From CBDANW01 sp965197825 (GTDB lineage Bacteria; Acidobacteriota; Vicinamibacteria; Marinacidobacterales; DATDRI01), in assembly GCA_965197825.1 (NCBI GenBank), contig CBDANW010000003.1, forward strand, positions 2,852,001 to 2,916,000: DNA of 64,000 bases, written 5' to 3'. Every line of letters starts with the position of its first letter. The stretch's first letter is position 1. The notes under the pieces are model-generated. The model was not told where the DNA came from. It was given only the letters and a program-made list of their open reading frames with translations, and did no database searches. The translations under genes and the position numbers were made by a program. Positions 1 to 8,595 of this stretch are shown here, in pieces.

Positions 1-62
1 ACGGCGACTATTTTACTTGAAAACCGGCTCCTTTTTCGTTAACACAGGTTGAGGAAAGAACC

Positions 63-785
63 ATGAGCTCGATACGAGAAAAGGTAGCGGTGGTGACCGG
101 GTCGACGCGAGGCATCGGAAGGACCATCGCCGAGGCGCTTGCCAAGCAGGGCGCCAGAGTGGTTGTTTCGGGTCGAAAGGCCGAAGATGTCGAGCGGACG
201 GTGGAAGCCATGCGCCAGGCGGACCTCGAGGTGCGCGGCAAAGCCTGCGACGTGCGCAAGTACTCGGACGCGGAGGGTCTCATGCGCTTTGCCGCCGAGG
301 ACGCGGGTGGCGTCGACATCCTGGTCAACAATGCGGGCATCGGCATCTTCCGCCATGTGGCCGACATTTCTCCCGAAGAGTGGGATCGAGTCATCGACAC
401 GAACCTTACCGGGGTCTTCTATTGTTGCCATGCGGCCATTCCATTTCTTCGCAAACGGGGCGGAGGCTACATCCTTAATATCAGTAGCCTCGCCGGAAAA
501 AACGCCTTCAATGACGGCACGGCGTACAACGCGTCGAAGTTCGGCCTCGAGGGTTTCAGCGAAGCACTCATGCTCGATCTCCGCCACGAGAACATCAAAG
601 TGAGCTACATCATGCCGGGGAGCGTATCTACGGAGTTTGCCGGTCGGGAGGTTTCGGAACGCGAAAGCTGGAAGCTCATCCCCGGCGACGTGGCTCGGGT
701 CGTGCTCGATCTGCTCGCGCACGAGAAGCGTGCCCTGCCGAGCCGTGTCGAGCTCAGGCCCTTCCAACCACCCCGGAAGAAGTGA
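63..785 (+). CDS. SDR-family NAD(P)-dependent oxidoreductase
   Basis: Classical short-chain dehydrogenase of 240 residues, the usual length. Visible motifs are the Rossmann TGSTRGIG at residues 12-19, NNAG at 89-92, Ser141/142 and the catalytic Y155-NAS-K159. It should reduce or oxidise a carbonyl/hydroxyl substrate in the cytoplasm; the substrate cannot be read from sequence. The start is supported by GAGGAAAG about 8 bases before ATG. Its 3' end overlaps the convergent membrane-protein gene by about 30 bases. No lesion is seen. Confidence 0.93.
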   Translation: MSSIREKVAVVTGSTRGIGRTIAEALAKQGARVVVSGRKAEDVERTVEAMRQADLEVRGKACDVRKYSDAEGLMRFAAEDAGGVDILVNNAGIGIFRHVADISPEEWDRVIDTNLTGVFYCCHAAIPFLRKRGGGYILNISSLAGKNAFNDGTAYNASKFGLEGFSEALMLDLRHENIKVSYIMPGSVSTEFAGREVSERESWKLIPGDVARVVLDLLAHEKRALPSRVELRPFQPPRKK

Positions 786-2229
786 CTCTTCTGTAGACGG
801 CTGCTGCCGCGGTCGCGAGGAACACCATCAGGAGCGGCTCCACTTCCCACCGCATCCTGTCGTTCTCTCCGATCTCGATGAGGTTGGACGTCAGGGTCAC
901 CCAGACGATGGTGACCAACAGGAAGGCAAAGACCGGCCTCGCGTCTGGCTGCCGAGACGCGTCACCACGCAAGACGCGATAGAAAGCAAAGGCCAAGAGC
1001 GCCGGGAATCCGAGCAACCAAAGGTTGATGGGCGGCTCGAGCATGCGAATCGGTCTTCGGATCGGACCACCTCTAAAAATCGTCCGGGTCAAGAAACTCT
1101 GCAGACGGCGAATACCGGAGAAGTCGTAGTCCACGAGGAAGTCCACCGAATTGGGACCGGGTTGGAGAAAGAGAAGAAACGCCGTTATCGAGCGCTGAAG
1201 ATAGCGCCCTGGGTAGTGAGCCATGAGGTAGCGGTCGACTCGCTCCATCTCTTTGGAGATGGACGCGTAGTCGCGATGATTGAAATTGGGCTCACCATTG
1301 CTCTTGTAGGGCGCGCCGAGCGCGGGGTGGACTCCCGGTAGCGGCCCGAAGTAGCCGAGGTGCCGGAGCTCGTTGGGCTCGCGGAACGGACGACGATGCC
1401 ACACGGAAGGCAGTATCCCTTGCTCTCTCAACGTGGCCATTTCGTTTTGAGAAAGCGGCCAGCGCTTCGACAGGTTCATGCCCAGCCAGGAGCTTCCGCT
1501 GTAGCTGCCCACCTGAAGATAGTTCTTGAGATACAAACCATTGACTAACAACAAAGGAACGATCGCGGAAACGAGCAGTGTCTTCCGTCTTTCGCGAGTG
1601 GCGAACGCCGCGACGCCCGCGACCGCCGCGACGAACCACAGGGGGTGGTAGAGGGCACGGGTGAGCATGAGCACGGCCGCCGACCAGGAAAAGGCGTGGG
1701 CCAGCACCACCTTCCCCGTGTCCAGATATCTGGTCAAGAAGATCGCCATCAAAAGAACGATGAATGCTACCGGCAGCGTATAGAACAGCCATTGGCTATA
1801 GACCATGAAATTCGGGTTGAAGGCGAACAGCAAGCATGACACGCCCACGATGACGTCCGGTACGCCGAGCGCCCGCATCAACCAAACCATGCCCGCCAGC
1901 ACGCTGAGGGCGAGCGCCGCGAAGCAGACGGCAAAAACCTCCGTCGTGACTCCAGGAAACGCCTTGAGAACGAGTCCCAGGAATAGATTGAACAGCGGTG
2001 GCTGGGCGTGCAAGAAGTACAGACCGCGTGACAGATCGTTGCGAAGGATTTCCGGATCCAAGTACTGATAAAAGAACTCGATGCCGTTGTCGGCAAAGCG
2101 AACACCCAGCCATCGAGCGACGAGCATGCTCGACGCAAACACAGCGAGCGTCCAGAGATAGATCCACTTCCCGCGGGGGTTTGAAACGAGGTTTTGCCCT
2201 GGCATGGAAAAGGAATTCGAGGATAGCAT
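754..2229 (-). CDS. Multi-pass membrane protein, GT-C glycosyltransferase-like
   Basis: About 491 residues from ATG at 2229. A longer reading frame extends upstream but would overlap the divergent dehydrogenase gene. The first membrane helix starts near residue 20 and is followed by a loop with acidic residues and the motif HAQPPLFN, which is typical of ArnT/PMT-like GT-C enzymes in which this loop faces the periplasm. About ten further hydrophobic segments follow, then a short soluble tail. Transfer of a lipid-linked sugar in envelope glycosylation is inferred from the fold only. No sequence-specific substrate clue is seen. Neither candidate start (2229 or 2205) has a strong ribosome-binding site. 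Confidence 0.75.
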   Translation of the reverse strand: MLSSNSFSMPGQNLVSNPRGKWIYLWTLAVFASSMLVARWLGVRFADNGIEFFYQYLDPEILRNDLSRGLYFLHAQPPLFNLFLGLVLKAFPGVTTEVFAVCFAALALSVLAGMVWLMRALGVPDVIVGVSCLLFAFNPNFMVYSQWLFYTLPVAFIVLLMAIFLTRYLDTGKVVLAHAFSWSAAVLMLTRALYHPLWFVAAVAGVAAFATRERRKTLLVSAIVPLLLVNGLYLKNYLQVGSYSGSSWLGMNLSKRWPLSQNEMATLREQGILPSVWHRRPFREPNELRHLGYFGPLPGVHPALGAPYKSNGEPNFNHRDYASISKEMERVDRYLMAHYPGRYLQRSITAFLLFLQPGPNSVDFLVDYDFSGIRRLQSFLTRTIFRGGPIRRPIRMLEPPINLWLLGFPALLAFAFYRVLRGDASRQPDARPVFAFLLVTIVWVTLTSNLIEIGENDRMRWEVEPLLMVFLATAAAAVYRRVTSSGVVGRA

Positions 2230-2328
2230 AAGCGGCCCGTCAGGGCCGCCCGGCCGGTCCGCCTTCGCCGAAGCTACGGCGGAGGCGGGGAGGAATTGAG
2301 TCAAGAGGAGCAGCTTCGAGCATAACTT

Positions 2329-3357
2329 ATGCGCGCAATCAGAATTCACCGGCACGGCGGTCCCGAAGTCCTCCAACTCGACGAGATCGAGCCGCCGCAG
2401 CCTCTTGCGGGGGAAGTCACCGTCGAGGTCAAGGCCTGTGCCCTGAACCACCTCGATCTTTGGGTTCGCAAGGGGTTGCCCAATCTCACGATCGAGATGC
2501 CCCGTATCCTCGGCTCCGACGTCTCGGGGGTGGTCGTCGAGACCGGCGAGGCGGTGACCGACGTCTCGGTGGGCGAAGAGGTCGTCGTGCAGCCCGGTCT
2601 CTCCTGCGGTGGTTGCCTACGCTGCCTCGAGGGTCGCGACAACGAATGCCGGCACTACAAGCTTCTCGGTTCGCAGGTGGACGGCGGCTACACCGAACGG
2701 CTGAACGTCCCCGTCTTGAACCTTCTCCCCAAACCGAAGCGGCTCTCCTTCGAAGAGGCGGCGTCGGTCCCGCTGGTGTTCTTGACCGCCTGGCACATGC
2801 TCGTGGCGCGGGCGCGCCTGCAACCGGGAGAAGACGTGTTGATATTGGCGGCGGGAAGCGGCGTCGGCATCGCCGCGATACAGATCGCCAAGCTCTACCG
2901 AGCCCGCATCATCGCCACCGCATCCACGGACGCCAAGCTCTCCAAAGCGCGGGAACTGGGCGCCGACGACGTCATTAACTATCGAGAGCTGGACTTCGCC
3001 AAAGAAGTTCGCCGCCTCACGCACAAGAAAGGCGTGGACGTGGTCACCGACCACGTGGGCAAGGACACGTTCGGGAAGAGCATCGCGAGCCTGGCACGAG
3101 GGGGGCGCGTGGTGACCTGCGGTGCCACATCGGGACCGGACGTCGATATCGATCTCCGTTACGTCTTCGCCCGCCACCTCGCCCTTCTTGGCTCGCATAT
3201 GGGCGGCAAACATGAGCTGGCGGAGCTTCTCCCCTTTTTCAACACCGGCGCGCTGAAACCGGTTGTCGATCGAGTCTTTTCCCTCGAAGAAGCCGCGGAC
3301 GCGCATCGGCGGCTGGAAAATCGCGAGCAGTTCGGGGAGATCGTGCTTCGCATCTGA
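2329..3357 (+). CDS. Zinc-binding alcohol dehydrogenase / quinone oxidoreductase (MDR superfamily)
   Basis: 342 residues, full family length. An N-terminal GroES-like domain carries the structural-zinc cysteines C93, C96, C99 and C107 (CGGCLRC...C). The nucleotide-binding domain has AAGSGVGIAAIQIAK. The usual GHE metal motif is GSD here, so a catalytic zinc is doubtful and an NADPH-dependent reductase activity is as likely as alcohol oxidation. Its stop codon is immediately followed by the ATG of the transporter gene, so the two are probably co-transcribed. No defect is seen. Confidence 0.9.
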   Translation: MRAIRIHRHGGPEVLQLDEIEPPQPLAGEVTVEVKACALNHLDLWVRKGLPNLTIEMPRILGSDVSGVVVETGEAVTDVSVGEEVVVQPGLSCGGCLRCLEGRDNECRHYKLLGSQVDGGYTERLNVPVLNLLPKPKRLSFEEAASVPLVFLTAWHMLVARARLQPGEDVLILAAGSGVGIAAIQIAKLYRARIIATASTDAKLSKARELGADDVINYRELDFAKEVRRLTHKKGVDVVTDHVGKDTFGKSIASLARGGRVVTCGATSGPDVDIDLRYVFARHLALLGSHMGGKHELAELLPFFNTGALKPVVDRVFSLEEAADAHRRLENREQFGEIVLRI

Positions 3358-4947
3358 ATGAAAGAACCCCGCGTCCCGGCATCCACATCATCGAGGCTCG
3401 AGGTGGTCACATCGTCCAGGCTCGATGCGGGCAACGTGCTGCCGCGTGGCCGGCGCACGGCCGTGACGCTCGGCATCATGATGGGGCTTTTCCTAGCCGC
3501 CATCGAGCAAACCGTGGTCGCCACCGCCATGCCGACCGTCGTCTCGAGCTTGGGCGGTCTGGACATCTATAGCTGGGTCTTTTCGATCTATCTCCTCACC
3601 TTCACCGTCAGCGTGCCGGTTTGGGGACGTCTCTCCGATGTCTACGGACGACGCAACTGCTATCTCTTCAGTATCGGCCTTTTCATCGTGGGCTCGGCGC
3701 TTTGCGGGCAGGCGCACTCGATGACGTCACTCATTCTCTTCCGGGCGATTCAAGGCATCGGCGGCGGGGGCGTCTTTCCGATCGGTTTCACCATCGTCGG
3801 CGAGATTTACTCCTTGCAGGAGCGCGCGAAGATACAGGGACTATTCAGCGGCGTCTGGGGAGTCGCCAGCGTCGCCGGCCCTCTGGTCGGCGGGATCCTC
3901 ACCGATGTCCTGTCCTGGCACTGGGTCTTCTACGTGAACATTCCCTTCGGGCTCGTCGCGGGCGCCCTCATCGGCTCGAATCTTTCCGAGCCCGCGCATC
4001 TTCGTTCCAGCCATTCGATCGACTACCGCGGCGTGGGCATGTTCTCCGCCTCCGTGACTGCGCTCCTCTTAGCCCTCATCCAGGCGGGAAAACGCGGCTC
4101 CATCCTGGAGCCCGATCTGCTCGCACTCATTGCGATATCAGTAGGACTCTTCTTCGTCTTTCTCCGATGGGAACGGAAGGCACAAGAACCCATGCTCCCG
4201 ATCTCCCTCTTCCGGAATCCGGTTTTCCGCACCTGCTCCGGTATCGGTCTTCTCGCGGGGATGGGTCTCTTCGGCTCGATCTCCTTCATTCCCCTGTTCG
4301 TCCAAGGCGTCTTCTTTGGCACCGCAACACAAGCGGGCTCGGCGCTGACGCCCCTCCTGCTGGGATGGACGGTCCTTTCCATCGCCGCCGGCCCTCTCTT
4401 CCTTCGGTTCAGCTATCGACCTCTGGTGATTGCCGGCATGACTTCCTTTGCGATCGGTTTTCTGGCGCTGACGCAACTCGAAACCAACAGTGCCTACATC
4501 GAGCTTCTTCCATCGATGGCCGTACTGGGAATCGCCATGGGACTCTCGATGGTCACGATGATGCTAGCGGTTCAGAACACCGTGCCGCGGAACCTTCTCG
4601 GGATCGCGACGTCGGCGCAGCTCTTCTTCCGGACCATCGGCGGCGCGATCGGCGTCGCCATCATGGGCTCGGTCATGGGACATCGGATGACGGCCCGTCT
4701 CGACGGCACGACCGACCCGGCGCTGGCCCAGCTCGCAGCCAACCCCGACTCCATCGTCAACGAAGCCACGCGGCAAGCCCTGTCCCCGGAAGCGACCGCC
4801 TGGCTTCGCGGCGCGCTCGCCGAATCACTGCACGGAGTCTTTGTGACCGGTCTCGTCATCGCCTTGCTTGCGTTCGCGCTGTCTCTCACCTTTCCGCGTG
4901 GATCGCCCCGAGAGCTCGCCGAGCGTCTCGACCAGCCGGCAGAGTGA
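3358..4947 (+). CDS. MFS transporter, DHA2 (EmrB/QacA) drug:H+ antiporter
   Basis: 529 residues with about 14 hydrophobic segments. The motif-A-like GRLSDVYGRRN lies after helix 2 and GGGVFPIG / SVAGPLVGG in helices 4-5 match motif C of antiporters. It is expected to export amphipathic compounds across the inner membrane at the expense of the proton gradient. The first 35 residues are hydrophilic with a small repeat (SSRLEVVTSSRLD); translation might instead start at an internal ATG near 3478. It abuts the upstream dehydrogenase with no gap, suggesting translational coupling. Confidence 0.9.
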   Translation: MKEPRVPASTSSRLEVVTSSRLDAGNVLPRGRRTAVTLGIMMGLFLAAIEQTVVATAMPTVVSSLGGLDIYSWVFSIYLLTFTVSVPVWGRLSDVYGRRNCYLFSIGLFIVGSALCGQAHSMTSLILFRAIQGIGGGGVFPIGFTIVGEIYSLQERAKIQGLFSGVWGVASVAGPLVGGILTDVLSWHWVFYVNIPFGLVAGALIGSNLSEPAHLRSSHSIDYRGVGMFSASVTALLLALIQAGKRGSILEPDLLALIAISVGLFFVFLRWERKAQEPMLPISLFRNPVFRTCSGIGLLAGMGLFGSISFIPLFVQGVFFGTATQAGSALTPLLLGWTVLSIAAGPLFLRFSYRPLVIAGMTSFAIGFLALTQLETNSAYIELLPSMAVLGIAMGLSMVTMMLAVQNTVPRNLLGIATSAQLFFRTIGGAIGVAIMGSVMGHRMTARLDGTTDPALAQLAANPDSIVNEATRQALSPEATAWLRGALAESLHGVFVTGLVIALLAFALSLTFPRGSPRELAERLDQPAE

Positions 4948-5012
4948 GCCTCGCCCAAGCAAAATTTTATTGCGGAGTATAATGGCCGACAAAACTCGAG
5001 GGGAGACGGCCT

Positions 5013-5875
5013 ATGAGGATTACGATTGTGGGCGGCGGGATCATGGGGAGCGGCATAGCCTACGCCGCCGCCGTTGCCGGCTTCGACACGGTTCTCAACG
5101 ATCTATCCACCGAGTATCTGGACCAAGGGTTGCGGTCGATCACCTCGCTCCTCGACGGCGGCATCGAGCGGGGAAAACTCAGGCCCGAAGACAAGTCGGC
5201 GACTCTGTCGCGACTCGTGCTGGAACAGGATCTCATGGCGGCGGTCGACGGAGCGGAGCTAGTGATTGAGGCGGTTCCCAAAGACATGACGCTCAAGCAC
5301 AAGATCTTCGTCGCCTCGACAAGAACACTTCTCCGAGCACCGTGCTCGCGACGAATACCTCTTCGCTCAGCATTACCGAGATCGCCGCCGCCACCAGCGA
5401 TCCTTCACGGGTCATCGGCATGCACTTCTTCAACCCAGTCGCCAAGATGAAGCTCGTCGAGATCGTGCGCGGCGTGGAGACCGCGGAGAAAACGTTCAAA
5501 ATAGTCGAGGATGTTGCCCACAAGATGGGGAAGCAAACCGTCGACATCCGCGAATCTCCTGGGTTCGTGACCAGCCGCATCAACGCCCTCATCGGAAACG
5601 AAGCGTTTCACATGCTGGAAGCGGGCGTGGCCAGCCCCGAAGACATCGACAAGGCGGTCAAGCTCGGTCTCAACCACCCCATGGGTCCGTTCGAGATGAT
5701 CGATCTGGTCGGCCTCGACACCCGGCTCGGAGTTTTGAACTACCTTCACGAACGCTTGGGGGAGACGTATTGCCCCAGTCCCCTGCTAGTACGGTACGTC
5801 GAGGAAGGCCGCCTGGGTCGCAAGGTGGGCCGCGGAGTCTATGACTACCGCAAGGAGAAGGCTCGCAAAAAGTGA
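5013..5875 (+). pseudogene. 3-hydroxyacyl-CoA (3-hydroxybutyryl-CoA) dehydrogenase, one frameshift
   Basis: The N-terminal half (5013 to about 5310) carries the NAD-binding GGGIMGSG motif and VIEAVPKDM. The C-terminal half continues one frame over with DKNTSP, NTSSLSI, the catalytic-His motif HFFNP and the helical dimerisation domain to 5875. A single missing base between about 5305 and 5318 separates them. Restoring it gives 287 residues, the normal size for FadB2/PaaH/Hbd-type enzymes of beta-oxidation or butanoate metabolism. A good GGGGAGAC ribosome-binding site precedes the ATG. It is either recently inactivated or a sequencing indel; everything else is intact. Confidence 0.85.
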
Positions 5876-7735
5876 CGGCAAGATGGTTTCGTTGGCTTCC
5901 CATCCTGGCCATCCCGGCTTGTACTCTGCTGGCGTGCGAAGGCTCGCCGACCGAGCAAACGCTTCCCCGCCGATTCGTGGACGAGCTTCCTGATCTGGGA
6001 AGAACCTTCGAGCGCCACGAGCTGGGAGAGCTGCGCCAAAGACCCAATAGCTGGGCTCCGGTGACGCTGGGGGATGAGACGCGGCGGGGATTCGCGACGG
6101 CACTCGCCTCCGATCTGACTTTCGTTGTGGATGTTCCGTCCCAGCCAAGTCTTCGCCTCGCGATCGCGGTAGCCACTCTCGATAACGAACACTAGTCTCC
6201 AATTCGATTCCGCATCGTCGCGGACACTGGCGAGGATGAAAGTATCGTATTCACGGAAACCGTCGCGCGGCGCGACCGCAATCGTTGGCTGTCCAGAGAG
6301 ATCGACCTCGGTCCTTGGTCCGGCTCATCCATACGCCTTACCCTTGAGACACGAGTGCGAACTTCGGCCGAATCCGTTGCGGCGTCATCCCCTGAGACAT
6401 TGGTTCCTCTCTGGGGAAATCCGGTCCTCGTAAGCGCCGATTGCTGTAGCGAGAGACCCCGCATCGTCTTGATCTCCATCGATTGTCTTCGGGCCGATCA
6501 CGTGGGGGCCTACGGGTACGAGCGTGAAACGACTCCCCACATCGACGGGTTTGCGGAACAGGCGATGCTGTTCGAGACGGCGCTGAGCACCGCCCCCAAC
6601 ACGTTCCCCGCTCACACGTCCATGTTCACCGGTCTCTACCCCTCGATGCATGGCGCGAACAATTGGGTGAAGCTCGCCACTTCCGTCCCCGTCCTTCCGG
6701 AGATCTTGTCTCGGGCGGGTTACCAGACAGACGGGGTGGCGACGGGGGGCATACATTTCACAAAGCTTTGGTTTCGAAAGAGGCTTCGACGTTTATCGGC
6801 TCGACCACCGCGCTTCTGCCGCCGAGGCTGTGGAGCAGGCCATCGACCTTCTTCGGCTCGGCCGGGGGACGGACCAGTTTCTATTCCTACATCTAATCGA
6901 TCCTCACTGGCCCTACCGGCCTCCCGAGGAGCTCATGGACCGCTTCGGTCCCCGGCCGCCCGATCTCGACGCGCTACTCCAGAAAGTGGTTCAGAACGAG
7001 CCCCCGAGCGATCCGAAGGAGATTGACCATATCGTGAATCTATACGACGCCGAGCTCACCTCGGTCGATAGGGCAGTGGGCCGGCTGCTCGAGGAGATGA
7101 AGATGATGGAACTCTACGATGCCTCGCTCATCATCTTGACCGCAGACCATGGCGAGGGACTCTACGATCATGGACATTGGCAGCACAGCATAAACCTGTA
7201 CGAGGAGTTGCTGCGCATTCCATTGATCGTCAAGTGGCCGGGGGATTCTCCGAAGGGTCGGATAAGCGCACCGGTCAGTCAGGTCGACATCCTAGCCACG
7301 ATTCTGGAGACGGCGAGCATCGAGCCTCCGCGGTCGCAGGGAACTGATCTGATCGAGTTCGTGAAGGATACCGCCACGGCGCGAGCGAGGCGAAGCGTGG
7401 TCAGCGAGATCGGTTGGAAGCCTTCGGAAAGCTGGGGTCTGACGATCTCGTTCCGAACGGCAAAGCTCAAGTACGTCGCCACCACGTCCGGTCCGCCCGG
7501 AACCGAGTTGGGTGAGAGTGAGATTCGCCGCGAAGAGCTCTATGATTTGATCCAGGATCCAAAGGAGCAGAACAACCTGCTGGCTGGTTCGAGTCCTGAC
7601 GCCGAGCCGTTCCGTCGTGAGTTGGCCAACTACCTGAACGAAGCAAGAACAATGCAGGCCGGCCGCCAGTCGGAGAGCGTCGTGGAGGACGAAACGACCC
7701 TGGAGCGACTCAGGAGCCTGGGCTACATTAATTAA
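5872..7735 (+). pseudogene. Sulfatase-like lipoprotein hydrolase, copy 1 (nonsense codon and frameshift)
   Basis: Starts with GTG overlapping the previous stop. A lipoprotein signal ends in TLLAC, followed by a beta-rich N-terminal domain, the sulfatase/alkaline-phosphatase domain (VLISIDCLRADHVGAYGY, later LTADHGEGLYDHGHW and PLIVKWPG) and a tail ending LRSLGYIN. The nucleophile region reads NTFPAHTSMFTG, with Thr where formylglycine sulfatases have Cys/Ser and His for Arg. That recalls Thr-nucleophile phosphoryl transferases, so sulfatase activity is doubtful. Two lesions are seen: TAG at 6193-6195, where copy 2 has Trp, and a frameshift near 6755-6763. Coding is otherwise intact from end to end. 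Confidence 0.83.
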
Positions 7736-7743
7736 CCCCTGCT

Positions 7744-8583
7744 ATGATGGGCGCGGTGCGGGTCAAGCGGAGGAACGAGCGGACGGCGTCTACTCAGATC
7801 GCGCGTTTGAGGCAACAGTCTCTCGAAGAGCGAGAAGATCGGGTGGCGGTGGAAGAACCGCTCGAGATTCGCCTGGGCGGCAAGAGCGTCGCCGTGGTGA
7901 TGCGCAGCCCGGGAGAAGATCACGAGCTGGCGGCCGGCTTCCTCTTTACGGAAGGGATCTTGAAGGGCAAGGGGGAGGTCAGTCGGATCGAACACTGCCG
8001 GGATCCCAAGAACCCGAAGCTCTGCAACGTCATAAACGTGACTCCCCAGTCGGGCGTGGATCTCTCCGAGCGCGGCTGGCAGCGCAATTTCGTCTCGTCA
8101 TCGAGCTGCGGCCTGTGCGGGAAGCTCACTATCGAATCCGTGCATCTCCATGCACCCGCCGTGGACGACGGCTTCCGTGTCTCCACACGCGTGCTGCTGA
8201 GCCTCCCTAACCAACTCCGTTCCGGCCAGGCCGGCTTCGACGAGACGGGTGGCCTCCATGCCGCCGGGTTGTTCGACGCCGAAGGCCGATTGCTGCTCCT
8301 TCGCGAAGACATCGGACGACACAACGCTGTTGATAAGATTATCGGAGCGGCTCTCTGGAACGGCCAGCTTCCCTTGAGCGGACGGATGCTGATGGTCAGC
8401 GGGAGAACGAGCTTCGAGATCGTTCAGAAGGCACTAATGGCACGCATCCCGTTCGTGGCGGCGGTTTCAGCGGCATCCAGCCTGGCGGTGGAGCTCGCGG
8501 AAGGCTCTAACATGGGACTCGTCGGTTTCTTGCGCGGCGAATCCATGAACGCCTACGCTGGCGCCGGACGAATCGTCTCCTGA
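7744..8583 (+). CDS. fdhD: Formate dehydrogenase accessory sulfurtransferase FdhD
   Basis: 279 residues. FdhD shuttles sulfur from the cysteine desulfurase IscS to the molybdenum/tungsten cofactor of formate dehydrogenase. Visible hallmarks are the redox CGLC motif (C122, C125) preceded by SSS, GEDHELAAGFLFTEG at residues 57-71, GGLHAAG, REDIGRHNAVDK and the C-terminal SGRTSFEIVQKA. No formate dehydrogenase gene lies in the window, so its partner must be elsewhere. It sits intact between two broken sulfatase-like genes, starting nine bases after the first. The exact start is uncertain because no ribosome-binding site is obvious. Confidence 0.95.
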   Translation: MMGAVRVKRRNERTASTQIARLRQQSLEEREDRVAVEEPLEIRLGGKSVAVVMRSPGEDHELAAGFLFTEGILKGKGEVSRIEHCRDPKNPKLCNVINVTPQSGVDLSERGWQRNFVSSSSCGLCGKLTIESVHLHAPAVDDGFRVSTRVLLSLPNQLRSGQAGFDETGGLHAAGLFDAEGRLLLLREDIGRHNAVDKIIGAALWNGQLPLSGRMLMVSGRTSFEIVQKALMARIPFVAAVSAASSLAVELAEGSNMGLVGFLRGESMNAYAGAGRIVS

Positions 8584-8595
8584 CACCGTTGATTC

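Noticed and set aside
6185..6200. CACTAG at the nonsense codon of sulfatase copy 1 as a footprint of IS630 or MITE excision
   Set aside because: The alignment with copy 2 has the same length here and needs only TGG to TAG, so no inserted or deleted bases are left.
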